Source: Anaeromyxobacter dehalogenans (GTDB lineage Bacteria > Myxococcota_A > UBA9042 > DTJE01). Taken from it: a stretch of DNA of 20,175 nt. Of the stretch, positions 1 to 6,809 are shown one piece after another; position 1 is the stretch's first letter; every line of letters begins with the position of its first letter. The notes below the pieces were generated by a model, which made no database searches, had not been told where the DNA came from, and saw only the letters and a program-made list of their open reading frames with translations. The position numbers were made by a program, and so were the translations under genes. The stretch spans positions 1 to 20,175 of the forward strand of contig DYKK01000018.1 in NCBI GenBank assembly GCA_020722625.1, written 5' to 3'.

Positions 1-42
1 GGGGTCCGGGGTCCGGGATCCGGCATCCGGGATCCGGGGTCG
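1..42. repeat. Period-7 GGGGTCC-type tandem array
   Basis: Six consecutive heptamers of the form GGG(G/A)TCC, with one GGCATCC variant, run from the window edge and end in GGGGTCG. The period of 7 is not a codon multiple and no gene covers it. The same array in opposite orientation lies at about 15286-15337. The left boundary is outside the window, so the true length is unknown. Confidence 0.85.
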
Positions 43-91
43 CGGTGCACGCGGCTCCATCGCAGCGCCCCGTCCCCCGCGTCCAACGTGG

Positions 92-175
92 TCCTGTCAC
101 TGACACTGTCACTGACACTGTCACTGACTACTGACACTGTTCCTGAACCTGTCCACTGAAACTGTCCACTGTCAC
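92..175. repeat. CACTGA/CACTGT low-complexity array (period about 12)
   Basis: The 12-mer GTCACTGACACT recurs at the left of this stretch and degrades into CTGTTCCTGAACCTGTCCACTG and ACTGTCCACTGTCACTG. A shorter version is at 301-360, reverse-orientation versions are at 15172-15237 and 15341-15415, and a partial one is at 20138-20175. The pattern is imperfect and looks like replication slippage within a structured intergenic element. Confidence 0.85.
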
Positions 176-255
176 TGCGTCGCCGGGGACTCTGTGGTTG
201 CCTGGGCGGTCGGTCGCGTAATGGCGCGCGCAGTGCTCGCGTCTCCAGGGGAACC
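171..255. repeat. 85-bp direct repeat, copy 1
   Basis: Identical base for base to 355-439 (184 bp downstream). It can fold: CACTGCG at 173-179 pairs with CGCAGTG at 229-235, and CGCC at 181-184 pairs with GGCG at 223-226. This gives an 11-bp stem with a small internal loop. The strand of any transcript is unknown. Confidence 0.9.
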
Positions 256-354
256 GCTTGTGCAACAGCACGTCATGCCGCCTCCCCGCGTCCAACGTGG
301 GCCTGACACTGTAACTGACACTGTTCCTGAACCTGTCCACTGAACCTGTCCACC

Positions 355-439
355 GTCACTGCGTCGCCGGGGACTCTGTGGTTGCCTGGGCGGTCGGTCG
401 CGTAATGGCGCGCGCAGTGCTCGCGTCTCCAGGGGAACC
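355..439. repeat. 85-bp direct repeat, copy 2
   Basis: Second perfect copy of the 171-255 segment, ending 97 bp before the start codon of the lipoprotein at 537. It has the same potential 11-bp interrupted stem. The remaining 440-498 stretch shows no recognisable promoter, RNA gene or repeat. Confidence 0.9.
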
Positions 440-498
440 ATGAAGAGACCAGGTCGCGATCCTCATCGGAATGCGGAACAGGGAGGCGCCTGTGGTAT

Positions 499-517
499 CC
501 TCACGGACCGGGTGAGG
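499..517 (+). promoter_or_regulatory. Hairpin in the leader of the IPT/TIG lipoprotein gene
   Basis: CCTCAC at 499-504 and GTGAGG at 512-517 form a 6-bp stem with a 7-nt loop. A further GTA/TAC pairing is possible with one bulge (495-520). The Shine-Dalgarno sequence GGGGAGGG (about 523-530) follows directly, 6 nt before the ATG at 537. The hairpin could influence translation initiation, but short GC stems arise easily by chance in such DNA. Confidence 0.3.
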
Positions 518-536
518 TACTCGGGGAGGGCGAGTC

Positions 537-2597
537 ATGGGGCCATGGGGCCGGGGGTGGGTGTTCTGGGCGGGCGTGTTGGCGGTGGGCTGTTCCGCGC
601 CGGTTCAGGGGCCGGGTGACGACGGCGTGGACCTCGGGGAGGGGGCCGATGCGCCCGACGCGGCGGAGGGGACCGGCGAGGCCTTCGACCTGCCGGATGC
701 CGAGGTCGCGGCGGAGGGGACCGGCGAGGCCTTCGACCTGCCGGATGCCGAGGTCGCGGCCCTGCGATTTCGGGTGGACGACACCGCGAACCGGACCTAC
801 CAGGACGGCCAGTTGAAGTGGACCGGGTCCTTCGCGTGGGATGCCGCGACCAACACCATTCAGTACGCGACCTCGTGGCTCCCCACGGACGGGCCGTACC
901 CGCCCCTGTACGACGACGGGCCGTGGTCCGCGGGGGGGCACGAGCCGGAGGGCGCGACGGCCGGGGACCACGTGTTCGAGTGCGAGGTCTGGTTCCAGGC
1001 GGACGAGGACACGACGTTCGAGTATGGGGCCCTCAACGAGTTCGACCGCTGGGTCTGGATCGGGCCGAACGGGGTGGTCACCGTGCCCAAGGGGTCCACG
1101 GACACGATCGAGGTCCCGGGCCTGGTCCTGCCCGCGTTCGGGGACGTGGACCTGAAGGGCACCCTGGACCTCGCGGCCCTGCACCCCGACTTCTCGACCA
1201 TCACGCCCTACGACCCCGCGACAGGCCTCGGGTATCGGATCTACCTGAAGTCGTCCGCAAACTCGTGGACCCCGGTGGAGTTGCTGGACGACGGGCAGCG
1301 AGGCGACGACGCCGCCGGGGATGGTGTTTTTACATATGTTCAGTCCTTGCACCTTGGCCCTCACGACGGAGGGCTCGCCGAAGGGACGCATGCCCAGTTC
1401 GTCTTCGTCTTCGCAATGGAGGGGGTCGAACCGGACGACGGCCTGGAATACAAGGTGGAAAACCACTGCGCGACCGAGGGGGTCGCGGCGTTCAGCGACC
1501 ACGGGTCCCCGGGCGTCTTCCACGACGAGCCCATCGTGCTCGAGCGGGACTCGCGGGGCAAGGTCTTCAACACGACCGTGATCGTGGGCGGCGGGGCCCC
1601 GTGGTGCCTGGTCGCGGAGGACTGCTGGGGCGGGGTGCCGTGCGAGGACGGGGCCTGCGGGATTCAAGCCCCGCCCCAACCGCCGGTCCTGTCCGGGGTC
1701 GAACCTGCGTTCGGGACCACCCTCGGTGGGACGAAGGTGACCCTTTCAGGACAGAACTTCGTGGAGGGGACCGTGGTCGTCTTTGGGGGGGTCGAGGTCA
1801 CGCCGACGAGCGTGTCGGCCACGGAGGTCCGGGTGGCGACCCCGAAGCATCCCGCGGGCCTGGTGGACGTGACGGTCCGCAACCCCGACGGGCAGGAGGC
1901 CACGGCCCCGCAGGTGTTCGAGTACGTCCCGAAGGGGACGCCCGTCCTGGACGGCCGGGTGGAGACCGACTGGGACGAGACGTTCCTGTTGGCCGAAAAC
2001 CAGGTCCCGACGGACTGGGGGCCCGGGCTGAACGAGTTGAGCCGCCTGTACGCGGCCTGGAACGACCAGTTCCTGTACGTGGGCATCCGGGGGCGGTGCG
2101 AGGCGGTGAACGCCATCGTGGGCTATGTGGACCTCGACATGGGGCCCGGAACCGGGGTCGCGGACATGACGACCCTGACGGACACGACCGGCGCGCTCGA
2201 CGACGCGCTGTCGTCGCTGGTGACGGTCCAGGAGGCCGGATTCGGGGCCGAGATGGGGTTCGGGACCAAGGGGATGGCCGCGGCCGTGGAATTCGTGGGC
2301 CGGGAAAACACCCCGCCCGAGTGCGACCTGGCCGGATGGCGGATGCTCGGCAACCCCGCGGACTTCGCGTGGGTCCTGACCGGGGGCGAGGTCCTGACCG
2401 ACCCGGACGACGGCGGGGTCGAGACGTGGATCCCCCTGTCGGTGCTCTACCCGAGCGGAATCCCCGCGGACGGCGCCACCCTGGGCCTGGTGGTGCGGCT
2501 GGTGAACCAGGACGGGACCGCGACGAGCAACCAGGCCCTGCCCGCGGACGCGGTCGGATGGACTCAGGGCCTGTCGGCGCGGGTCCGGGTCCGCTGA
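537..2597 (+). CDS. Secreted lipoprotein with IPT/TIG domain
   Basis: A 686-residue surface or periplasmic lipoprotein of unknown function. The N-terminus is a short signal peptide with a lipobox-like LAVGC, giving lipidation at Cys19. An acidic linker follows, containing a perfect 16-residue duplication (residues 43-74). Residues about 140-350 form a beta-rich region with a DDGxxGDDAAGDGVFTY motif of the kind seen in secreted choice-of-anchor proteins. A small Cys-rich stretch (355-375) precedes an IPT/TIG immunoglobulin-like domain (380-465). The C-terminal 220 residues begin LDGRVETDWDE and contain LYAAWNDQFLYVGI, reminiscent of CBM9/DOMON-like sugar- or ligand-binding folds; that is a resemblance only. 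The ATG is preceded by GGGGAGGG at good spacing. It is followed 18 bp later by the DUF4349-type gene, so co-transcription is likely. Codons 262-273 are AT-rich, unlike the rest. Confidence 0.85.
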   Translation: MGPWGRGWVFWAGVLAVGCSAPVQGPGDDGVDLGEGADAPDAAEGTGEAFDLPDAEVAAEGTGEAFDLPDAEVAALRFRVDDTANRTYQDGQLKWTGSFAWDAATNTIQYATSWLPTDGPYPPLYDDGPWSAGGHEPEGATAGDHVFECEVWFQADEDTTFEYGALNEFDRWVWIGPNGVVTVPKGSTDTIEVPGLVLPAFGDVDLKGTLDLAALHPDFSTITPYDPATGLGYRIYLKSSANSWTPVELLDDGQRGDDAAGDGVFTYVQSLHLGPHDGGLAEGTHAQFVFVFAMEGVEPDDGLEYKVENHCATEGVAAFSDHGSPGVFHDEPIVLERDSRGKVFNTTVIVGGGAPWCLVAEDCWGGVPCEDGACGIQAPPQPPVLSGVEPAFGTTLGGTKVTLSGQNFVEGTVVVFGGVEVTPTSVSATEVRVATPKHPAGLVDVTVRNPDGQEATAPQVFEYVPKGTPVLDGRVETDWDETFLLAENQVPTDWGPGLNELSRLYAAWNDQFLYVGIRGRCEAVNAIVGYVDLDMGPGTGVADMTTLTDTTGALDDALSSLVTVQEAGFGAEMGFGTKGMAAAVEFVGRENTPPECDLAGWRMLGNPADFAWVLTGGEVLTDPDDGGVETWIPLSVLYPSGIPADGATLGLVVRLVNQDGTATSNQALPADAVGWTQGLSARVRVR
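663..758 (+). repeat. Perfect 48-bp tandem duplication inside the lipoprotein gene
   Basis: Two identical 48-bp units (663-710 and 711-758) encode AEGTGEAFDLPDAEVA twice in the linker after the lipidated cysteine. The unit length is a multiple of three, so the frame is kept. Complete nucleotide identity, including third positions, implies a recent duplication. Confidence 0.95.
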
Positions 2598-2615
2598 CCC
2601 GACCGGGAGGAAGGG

Positions 2616-3374
2616 ATGCGGGCGCGACCAGCGTTCCTGGCGGCGGCCTTGGGGGTGCTCGGGCCGGGACTCGCGGCCGCGCAGGACACGCCCGGCGAGG
2701 ACATCGGGCGCTTTGCGGAACTCGTCCTCGCGGTCGAAGACCCGGGTCGGGCCGAGGCCGCGATCCGCTCGGGCTTGCAGGCCGTCGGCGGATACGTGTC
2801 CGACCGCGAGGCCGCGCGTCTGGATGTCGGGGATCGGGTCTCGCTCGACCTGCGCGTCTCGGCCGCGTCGCTCGATGCGTTTCTCGACAGGGTGCGCCAG
2901 GTCGGGACCGTGGCGCGGGAGGAGACGCGCTCCCGAGACCCCACCCCGGAGTACGCCCGGGTCAACAGCCGACTCGCGGCGCTGGAGGCGGCGGAGCGCG
3001 ACCTGCGCGAGCAGAGGTCCTTCCTGGCGCCGGACGAGCCCCTGGCCCTGGACCTCCAGCGCGAGGTCGCCGCGGTCCGGGCGGACCGGCTGGAGACCCT
3101 CGCGCGTCGCACGCTCCTGGACGAGCGCGTGCAGTATGCGCACGTGCGCGTGACGATGCTGCCCGAGGCCGCCCTGCGGCCCCCGACCCTGGCGGACGAG
3201 TTCCGGCGGACCTTCACGATGGTGTGGACCGACCCGACCCAGGCGGCCCGGAAGGTCTTCCTGGTGGCCGGGGGGATCCTCGTGCCGTACCTGGGCGGTC
3301 TCGCGCTCGTCGCGTGGGTCGCGCTCGCCATCGCCCGCAAGCGGCGGCGGGGCCGCCCCCAGGGGCCGGTGTGA
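2616..3374 (+). CDS. DUF4349-type membrane-anchored protein
   Basis: A 252-residue protein with a signal peptide (about 1-22, ending AAAQ), an extracytoplasmic domain and one C-terminal membrane helix (about 214-241) followed by a basic cytoplasmic tail RKRRRGR. The pattern GGYV (58-61), LDLRVSAASLDAFLDRVRQVGTV (77-99), then TPEYARVNSRLAALEAAERDL with a predicted coiled coil (115-165) matches the DUF4349 family. Members are envelope proteins of unknown biochemical role. The ATG has a strong GGGAGGAA ribosome site and lies 18 bp after the upstream lipoprotein, suggesting a shared transcript. The family call rests on motif order recalled by eye. Confidence 0.75.
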   Translation: MRARPAFLAAALGVLGPGLAAAQDTPGEDIGRFAELVLAVEDPGRAEAAIRSGLQAVGGYVSDREAARLDVGDRVSLDLRVSAASLDAFLDRVRQVGTVAREETRSRDPTPEYARVNSRLAALEAAERDLREQRSFLAPDEPLALDLQREVAAVRADRLETLARRTLLDERVQYAHVRVTMLPEAALRPPTLADEFRRTFTMVWTDPTQAARKVFLVAGGILVPYLGGLALVAWVALAIARKRRRGRPQGPV

Positions 3375-3389
3375 TATCCTTCGCCTTCT

Positions 3390-3436
3390 CGTCCCCGCCG
3401 GCGCGCGTGGGGACGGGGAATCTCCCCGGGAGGAGG
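3390..3436 (+). promoter_or_regulatory. Structured leader before the POT transporter gene
   Basis: Two hairpins overlap by two bases: CGTCCCC (3390-3396) with GGGGACG (3409-3415), and CGGGGA (3414-3419) with TCCCCG (3423-3428). The second runs into the Shine-Dalgarno sequence GGGAGGAGG (3428-3436). They cannot both form fully, so a switch-like leader or a terminator of the upstream pair is possible. There is no T-tract. High GC makes chance pairing likely. Confidence 0.3.
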
Positions 3437-3440
3437 TCCC

Positions 3441-5081
3441 ATGCTCCAGGGCCACCCGCGAGGACTGCTCGTCGCCTTCTTCGCCAACATGGGCGAGCGG
3501 TTCGGCTTCTACACGATGATGGCGATCCTGGTCCTGTTCCTTCAGGCCCGATACGGGCTCGGCGAGGACGACGCCGGCGTCATTTACAGCGTGTTCTACT
3601 TCCTGATTTACGGGCTCGCCCTCGCGGGCGGGGCCATCGCGGACCGCACACGAAACTATCGGGGGACCATCCAGGCCGGGCTCGTGGTGATGTTCGCCGG
3701 GTACGTCCTGATGACCGTGCCCGGGATGCCGCTCCCCGTGGTCCTTTGCGGTCTGTTCGCCATCGCCTTCGGCAACGGGTTGTTCAAGGGGAACCTCCAG
3801 GCCCTGGTCGGGCAGATGTACGACGACCCCGCGTACGAGAAACTGCGGGACTCCGCGTTCAGCGTGTTCTACATGGGGATCAACATCGGGGCCATGTTCG
3901 CGCCGAACGCGGCCAAACTGGTCCGCAACTGGTTCCTGGAATCCCGGGGGTTCGCGTACGACCCGGCCCTGCCCTCCCTGTGCCACCAGCACCTCGGGGG
4001 AACCCTCGCGGACCCCGCCGCGTTCCAGGCCCTCGCGGACAAGGTCTCCGGAGGACCGGTCGCGGACCTGACCGCCTTCGCGACCGACTATCTCAACGCC
4101 TTCTCGACCGGCTACAACCTCGCGTTCGGGGTCGCGGCCGTGGCCATGCTCGCCTCGCTCGCGGTCTATCTCGCGTTCCGGCGGATGCTCCCTGAGCGGC
4201 GGCGCGGGGACGGCGGCCCCGAGGCCGCGGCGATGCCGAAGGACGAGGAGCGCCGCCGCCTCGTGGCCCTCGGCCTCGTGTTCCTGGTGGTCATCTTCTT
4301 CTGGATGTCGTTCCACCAGAACGGCCTGACCCTGACCTATTTCGCGCGCGACTACACGGTGAAGGAGGTGGACCGCTGGACCTTCTACCTCTTCGACATC
4401 CGGGGGCTTCTGTCCCTCGCCGCGGTCATCGTCGGGCTCGTCTTCGTGCTTCGCCGTTCGTCGTCCGGGACGCGACGCGCGGTCGGGGCGGTGATCGCCT
4501 TGGCCGGGGCCGGGGCGTCGTGGTGGCTCCTGCGGTCGTACCCGCCCGTCCACCCCATCGAGGCCGAGGTCTTCCAGCAGTTCAACCCCTTCTTCGTGGT
4601 CTTCCTGACCCCGGTCGTCGTGGCCCTGTTCGCCTGGCTGCGCGCCCGGAACCGCGAGCCTTCGACCCCCGTGAAGATCGGGATCGGCATGGTCCTCGCC
4701 GCGGTCGGATTCCTGATCATGGTCTGGGCCTCCGTCCCGCTGCCCTCGCCCGCGGAACTCGCGGGCCGGCCGTCTCCCGATCGCGCGGGCCCCTACTGGC
4801 TCATCTCGTCGTATTTCGTCCTGACCGTCGCCGAACTGTTCCTGAGCCCGATGGGGATCTCGTTCGTGTCCCGGGTCGCCCCGCCGCGCTTCCAGGGGCT
4901 GATGCAGGGCGGCTGGCTCGGGGCCACGGCCCTGGGAAACCAGTTGCTCTTCGTGGGGTCCTCGATGTGGGTCCGCTTCCCGCTGTGGTCGGTCTGGATC
5001 GTCTTCGTGGTGTGCTGCTTGATTTCCGCGGCCTTCGTCTTCTCGATCCGCCGCCGCCTGGAACGGGCGGTCACCGGATGA
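3441..5081 (+). CDS. POT/PTR2-family proton-coupled oligopeptide-type transporter (MFS)
   Basis: A 546-residue polytopic membrane protein of the major facilitator superfamily, POT/PTR2 branch, which imports di- and tripeptides or related solutes using the proton gradient. Diagnostic motifs are NMGERFGFY in helix 1 (16-24), GNGLFKGNLQALVGQMY (111-127, with Lys116) and the PTR2 signature FYMGINIG (143-150). A long insert between helices 5 and 7 (about 165-215) and later helices are as in the NMGERFGYYTM-type subgroup that I associate with Bacteroidetes. The canonical ExxERFxYY motif has Asn16 in place of the first Glu, so proton coupling may differ. The ATG is preceded by GGGAGGAGG at 4 nt. It ends only 7 bp from the stop of the convergent methyltransferase gene. 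Substrate not known. Confidence 0.85.
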   Translation: MLQGHPRGLLVAFFANMGERFGFYTMMAILVLFLQARYGLGEDDAGVIYSVFYFLIYGLALAGGAIADRTRNYRGTIQAGLVVMFAGYVLMTVPGMPLPVVLCGLFAIAFGNGLFKGNLQALVGQMYDDPAYEKLRDSAFSVFYMGINIGAMFAPNAAKLVRNWFLESRGFAYDPALPSLCHQHLGGTLADPAAFQALADKVSGGPVADLTAFATDYLNAFSTGYNLAFGVAAVAMLASLAVYLAFRRMLPERRRGDGGPEAAAMPKDEERRRLVALGLVFLVVIFFWMSFHQNGLTLTYFARDYTVKEVDRWTFYLFDIRGLLSLAAVIVGLVFVLRRSSSGTRRAVGAVIALAGAGASWWLLRSYPPVHPIEAEVFQQFNPFFVVFLTPVVVALFAWLRARNREPSTPVKIGIGMVLAAVGFLIMVWASVPLPSPAELAGRPSPDRAGPYWLISSYFVLTVAELFLSPMGISFVSRVAPPRFQGLMQGGWLGATALGNQLLFVGSSMWVRFPLWSVWIVFVVCCLISAAFVFSIRRRLERAVTG

Positions 5082-5088
5082 GGCGGGT

Positions 5089-5781
5089 TCAGGATTCGAC
5101 GCGCACCAGGAGCGTGACCTCCCCGCGCACCGCGCGCCCGGACAGGGCCGCCAGGCACTCGCCCGGGGTCCCCGCGACGAACTCCTCGAAGACCTTGGTC
5201 ATCTCGCGGGCCACGACCACGCGGGCCGCGGGGTGGCGCGCGGCGAGTTCCTCGAGCGCTCGGGTCAGAGAGCGCGCCGGGACGTGGAAGACGCACGTCC
5301 CGCGCGAGGGGTCCACCTCGTCCCACATCCGCCCGCGCCGCCCCGGCTTCACGGGCGGAAATCCGAAGAACGTGAACCGGTCCGCCGGCAATCCCGACGC
5401 GCTCAGGGCCGCCACGGCCGCGCACGGACCCGGGACCGGCACCACCGGCACCCCCTCCCGGCGGGCCGCGGCGACCAGGCGATACCCGGGGTCGCTGACG
5501 AGCGGCGTGCCCGCGTTCGTGACCAGGGCCACGTCCCGCCCCTGCCGCAACACCTGAAGCAACCTCGGGGCCGCCCGCGCTTCGTTGTGGTCGTGGTACG
5601 CGACGAAGCGCTGGTCGCCCTTCCCGACGCCCAGTCGCTTCAGGAGCACCCCGGTCCGCCTCGTGTCCTCGCAGGCGAGGACCGGGACCTCGGACAGGAC
5701 CCGCAACGCGCGCGGGCTCATGTCCTCGACGTTGCCGATGGGGGTGGCGACGACGAAGAGGGTGCCGGGTTCGTGGTTCAA
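5089..5781 (-). CDS. rsmI: RsmI-like 16S rRNA (cytidine-2'-O)-methyltransferase, short and divergent
   Basis: RsmI methylates the ribose 2'-OH of 16S rRNA C1402 using S-adenosylmethionine. This 230-residue protein has the tetrapyrrole-methylase fold signatures GTLFVVATPIGN (6-17), EDTRRTG (38-44), HDHNE (63-67), AGTPLVSDPGY (90-100) and VPVPGPCAA (114-122). Oddities: the signature SDAGTP reads TNAGTP (88-93), the ESPHR-type motif is replaced by VPARS (167-171), and the C-terminal 50-60 residues of the usual ~280-residue protein are absent. No ATG lies before the first motif; the best start is TTG at 5781 with GGAG 10 nt upstream (an in-frame TTG at 5799 is an alternative). It is last in the minus-strand block, 53 nt after ilvE. 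It may be an active short variant or a diverged paralogue. Confidence 0.8.
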   Translation of the reverse strand: MNHEPGTLFVVATPIGNVEDMSPRALRVLSEVPVLACEDTRRTGVLLKRLGVGKGDQRFVAYHDHNEARAAPRLLQVLRQGRDVALVTNAGTPLVSDPGYRLVAAARREGVPVVPVPGPCAAVAALSASGLPADRFTFFGFPPVKPGRRGRMWDEVDPSRGTCVFHVPARSLTRALEELAARHPAARVVVAREMTKVFEEFVAGTPGECLAALSGRAVRGEVTLLVRVES

Positions 5782-5834
5782 GGTGTCGCGGCTCCACAAG
5801 CGCGGGCGGGCGCCCGCGTCTCCCGGGGGTCCCG

Positions 5835-6806
5835 TCAGGCCTCGGTGGCCGGCGCGGCCACCACCTGGGCCTGCTCCCCGACCGTGTAGTAGGTCATCCA
5901 GCGGTCGTAGGCGCGGTCGCGGCCCGTGACCACCTCGAAGAATGCCTTCTGGAGCGCCCGGGTCACGGGTCCCGGCTCGCCCGCCCCGATGGTGCGGCGG
6001 TCGATCTCGCGGATCGGGGTGATCTCGGCCGCGGTCCCCGTGAAAAAGACCTCGTCCGCGGTGTAGAGGTCGTTGCGCGTCAGCCGGCGCTCCACGACCT
6101 CGATCCCGTGGTCCCTCGCCAGGGTGATGACGGAATCCCGCGTGATCCCGCCGAGGATGGAGGCGTCCTCCCCGGGGGTGAAAAGGACGCCGTCCTGGAC
6201 GAGGAACAGGTTCTCGCCGCTCCCCTCGGCCACGTAGCCCTCGTGGTCCAGCAGGATGCCCTCGGCATACCCCTCGCGCTTCGCCTCCATCTTGGCCAGG
6301 ACCGAGTTCACGTAGTGGCCCACGACCTTGCCCTTCAACAGGACTGAATTGACGTGATGTTTCGTGTACGTCGAGACCTTGACCCGGATGCCCTTCTGGA
6401 CCGCCTCGGCCCCGAGGTACGCCCCCCACTTCCACGTGACGACGGCGAGGTGCACGTCGGGCGAGTCCCCCGGATACACCCCGACCTCGGACGGCCCCAG
6501 GTACAACAGCGGACGGATGTACCCCTCGGCCAGGCCGTTGGCCCGCAGCGTCTCGACCCCGGCCCGGACGACCTCCTCCCGCGAGAACGGAACCGGAAGT
6601 TCCAGGAGCGCGGCCGACCCGAAGAGCCGGTCCACGTGCTCCCGCAGGCGGAAGACCGCGGACCGCCCGTCGTGGTGCCGGTAGGCCCGGATCCCCTCGA
6701 AGGCCCCGTACCCGTAGTGCAGCGTGTGCGACAGCACGTGGACGGTCGCGCGGTCCCACTCGACCAGGCGGCCGTCCATCCAGATCCACTTCTCTTTCTG
6801 GATCAT
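5835..6806 (-). CDS. ilvE: Branched-chain amino acid aminotransferase
   Basis: A cytoplasmic PLP enzyme (class IV aminotransferase) that interconverts leucine, isoleucine and valine with their 2-oxo acids using glutamate/2-oxoglutarate. The 323 residues show HTLHYGYGAFEGIRAY (27-42), a GKVVGHYVNS motif in which Lys160 aligns with the PLP-binding lysine of E. coli IlvE, EGYAEGILLD and EGSGENLF, LGGITRDSVI and FFTGTAAEITPI, all hallmarks of the family. It is slightly longer than the ~305-residue norm. The ATG has a strong AAAGGAGTG ribosome site that overlaps the last codons of glnE, whose stop lies 3 nt upstream, so the two are almost certainly translationally coupled. The pairing with glnE fits a shared dependence on glutamate and glutamine supply. 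Confidence 0.95.
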   Translation of the reverse strand: MIQKEKWIWMDGRLVEWDRATVHVLSHTLHYGYGAFEGIRAYRHHDGRSAVFRLREHVDRLFGSAALLELPVPFSREEVVRAGVETLRANGLAEGYIRPLLYLGPSEVGVYPGDSPDVHLAVVTWKWGAYLGAEAVQKGIRVKVSTYTKHHVNSVLLKGKVVGHYVNSVLAKMEAKREGYAEGILLDHEGYVAEGSGENLFLVQDGVLFTPGEDASILGGITRDSVITLARDHGIEVVERRLTRNDLYTADEVFFTGTAAEITPIREIDRRTIGAGEPGPVTRALQKAFFEVVTGRDRAYDRWMTYYTVGEQAQVVAAPATEA

Positions 6807-6809
6807 GTT

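Larger units (their letters stand above)
76..439. repeat. Direct duplication of a composite intergenic repeat unit
   Basis: Two tandem copies of a unit (about 76-255 and 283-439) each begin with CGCGTCCAACGTGG. A low-complexity run of CACTGA/CACTGT and CCTGAACCTGTCCACTG motifs follows, and each copy ends in an identical 85-bp segment (171-255 and 355-439). The first copy has more of the CACTG repeats, so the low-complexity part has expanded or contracted while the 85-bp part stayed perfect. A 27-bp spacer (256-282) of unremarkable sequence separates the copies. No credible gene is present: the small open frames here differ only as a result of the duplication. Confidence 0.9.

Noticed and set aside
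1..439. CRISPR-like array
   Set aside because: The repeats are tandem with no unique spacers of regular length, only two 85-bp copies exist, and no cas gene is present.
172..538. Two small minus-strand open frames ending in the same 27 residues
   Set aside because: The shared ending is just the 85-bp duplication translated. Composition is low-complexity and there is no ribosome site.
818..4195. Very long alternative-frame and antisense open frames (also within 1746-4553, 5089-8100, 6354-9929, 13755-17063)
   Set aside because: In DNA this GC-rich stop codons are rare in shadow frames. These are Arg/Gly/Pro-rich without domains and overlap genes with clear family motifs.
5082..5088. Bidirectional terminator between the transporter and rsmI
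   Set aside because: Only 7 bp separate the two stop codons and no hairpin is visible there.
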